From contig NZ_SMAG01000006.1 of the NCBI RefSeq assembly GCF_004341825.1, positions 116,187-180,186 of the forward strand: a DNA stretch of 64,000 nt, in the 5' to 3' direction. The stretch is from Hazenella coriacea. Its GTDB lineage: Bacteria; Bacillota; Bacilli; Thermoactinomycetales; Thermoactinomycetaceae. Positions 63,951 through 64,000 of the stretch are shown piece by piece. The translations under genes and the position numbers were made by a program. Every line of letters begins with the position of its first letter. Position 1 is the first letter of the stretch. A model generated the notes under the pieces. That model made no database searches. It worked only from the letters and a program-made list of their open reading frames with translations, and was not told the DNA's origin.

Positions 63951-64000
63951 AAAGGAGGTGATCCATCCCCACCTTCCGGTAGGGATACCTTGTTACGACT
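63951..64000 (-). rRNA. 16S ribosomal RNA, 3' end only
   Basis: The minus strand reads AGTCGTAACAAGGTATCCC, then ends GGATCACCTCCTTT: the universal 16S tail with the anti-Shine-Dalgarno CCTCC. Only 50 bases are in the window; the gene continues to the right. GGTATCCCTACCGGAAGG differs from the Bacillus form. Downstream (63863-63950) is a spacer with a boxA-like CTCTTTAG but no tRNA or 23S gene. Confidence 0.97.

Overview
The window looks like a chromosomal segment of a low-GC Gram-positive bacterium (Bacillota, Bacilli). AGGAGG-type ribosome binding sites are frequent, several genes start with GTG or TTG, and the sigma-A-like promoters have TTGACA-type -35 boxes. FeoA/FeoB, GlpP/GlpK/GlpD, OpuA and ArsR-SulP genes are all of Bacillales type. 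The last 50 bases are the 3' end of a 16S rRNA gene; from memory its tail is closer to Thermoactinomycetaceae than to Bacillus, but I hold that loosely.

About 1-38.8 kb is one long minus-strand operon for a bacillaene-type trans-AT polyketide/non-ribosomal peptide pathway. It reads from a strong promoter at 38.8 kb through a LoaP-type NusG paralogue, a roughly 450-base leader with an intrinsic terminator, PksS-like P450, PksD-like acyltransferase/hydrolase, PksE-like AT-ER, and a complete beta-branching cassette (AcpK, PksF, PksG, PksH, PksI). Two megasynthases follow. The first is PksJ-like, 4994 aa: AL-ACP-C-A-PCP-KS-DH-KR-ACP-KS-KR-ACP-KS0. The second is PksL-like and runs off the left edge: DH-ACP-KS-DH-KR-ACP-KS-ACP-ACP-KS-KR-ACP-KS0. 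An activated acid is joined to an amino acid and then elongated with malonyl units; DH/KR domains and split dehydrating bimodules make double bonds, and the cassette installs a beta-methyl branch on the tandem ACPs. Later megasynthases and the thioesterase lie outside the window. The gene set matches Bacillus bacillaene clusters, but the P450 sits at the front and a LoaP gene heads the operon.

About 39-64 kb is mostly housekeeping. It holds an OpuA glycine-betaine importer with fused permease and binding protein (plus), a HesB-like protein (minus), a secreted NlpC/P60-like hydrolase and a lipoprotein (plus), and a TPR protein with an HSP90-like ATPase (minus). Next come FeoA with a FeoB split into two genes (minus), an HExxH protein with a small partner (minus), a SulP transporter and an ArsR regulator (minus), and a methyltransferase behind a possible attenuator leader (plus). 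The segment ends with a two-gene ABC exporter (minus), a GNAT acetyltransferase (minus), a glycerol utilisation locus (glpD, glpK and glpP minus, a small flavoprotein plus), and the 16S rRNA end.

The least expected features are the LoaP/leader arrangement on a bacillaene-type operon, near-identical tandem beta-branching ACPs, a 16S gene not followed by tRNA or 23S but by a perfect 52-nt palindrome and glpP, the HSP90-TPR pair, the HExxH pair, and the candidate arrest-peptide leader before the methyltransferase. No insertion sequence, phage gene, tRNA or CRISPR array was seen.
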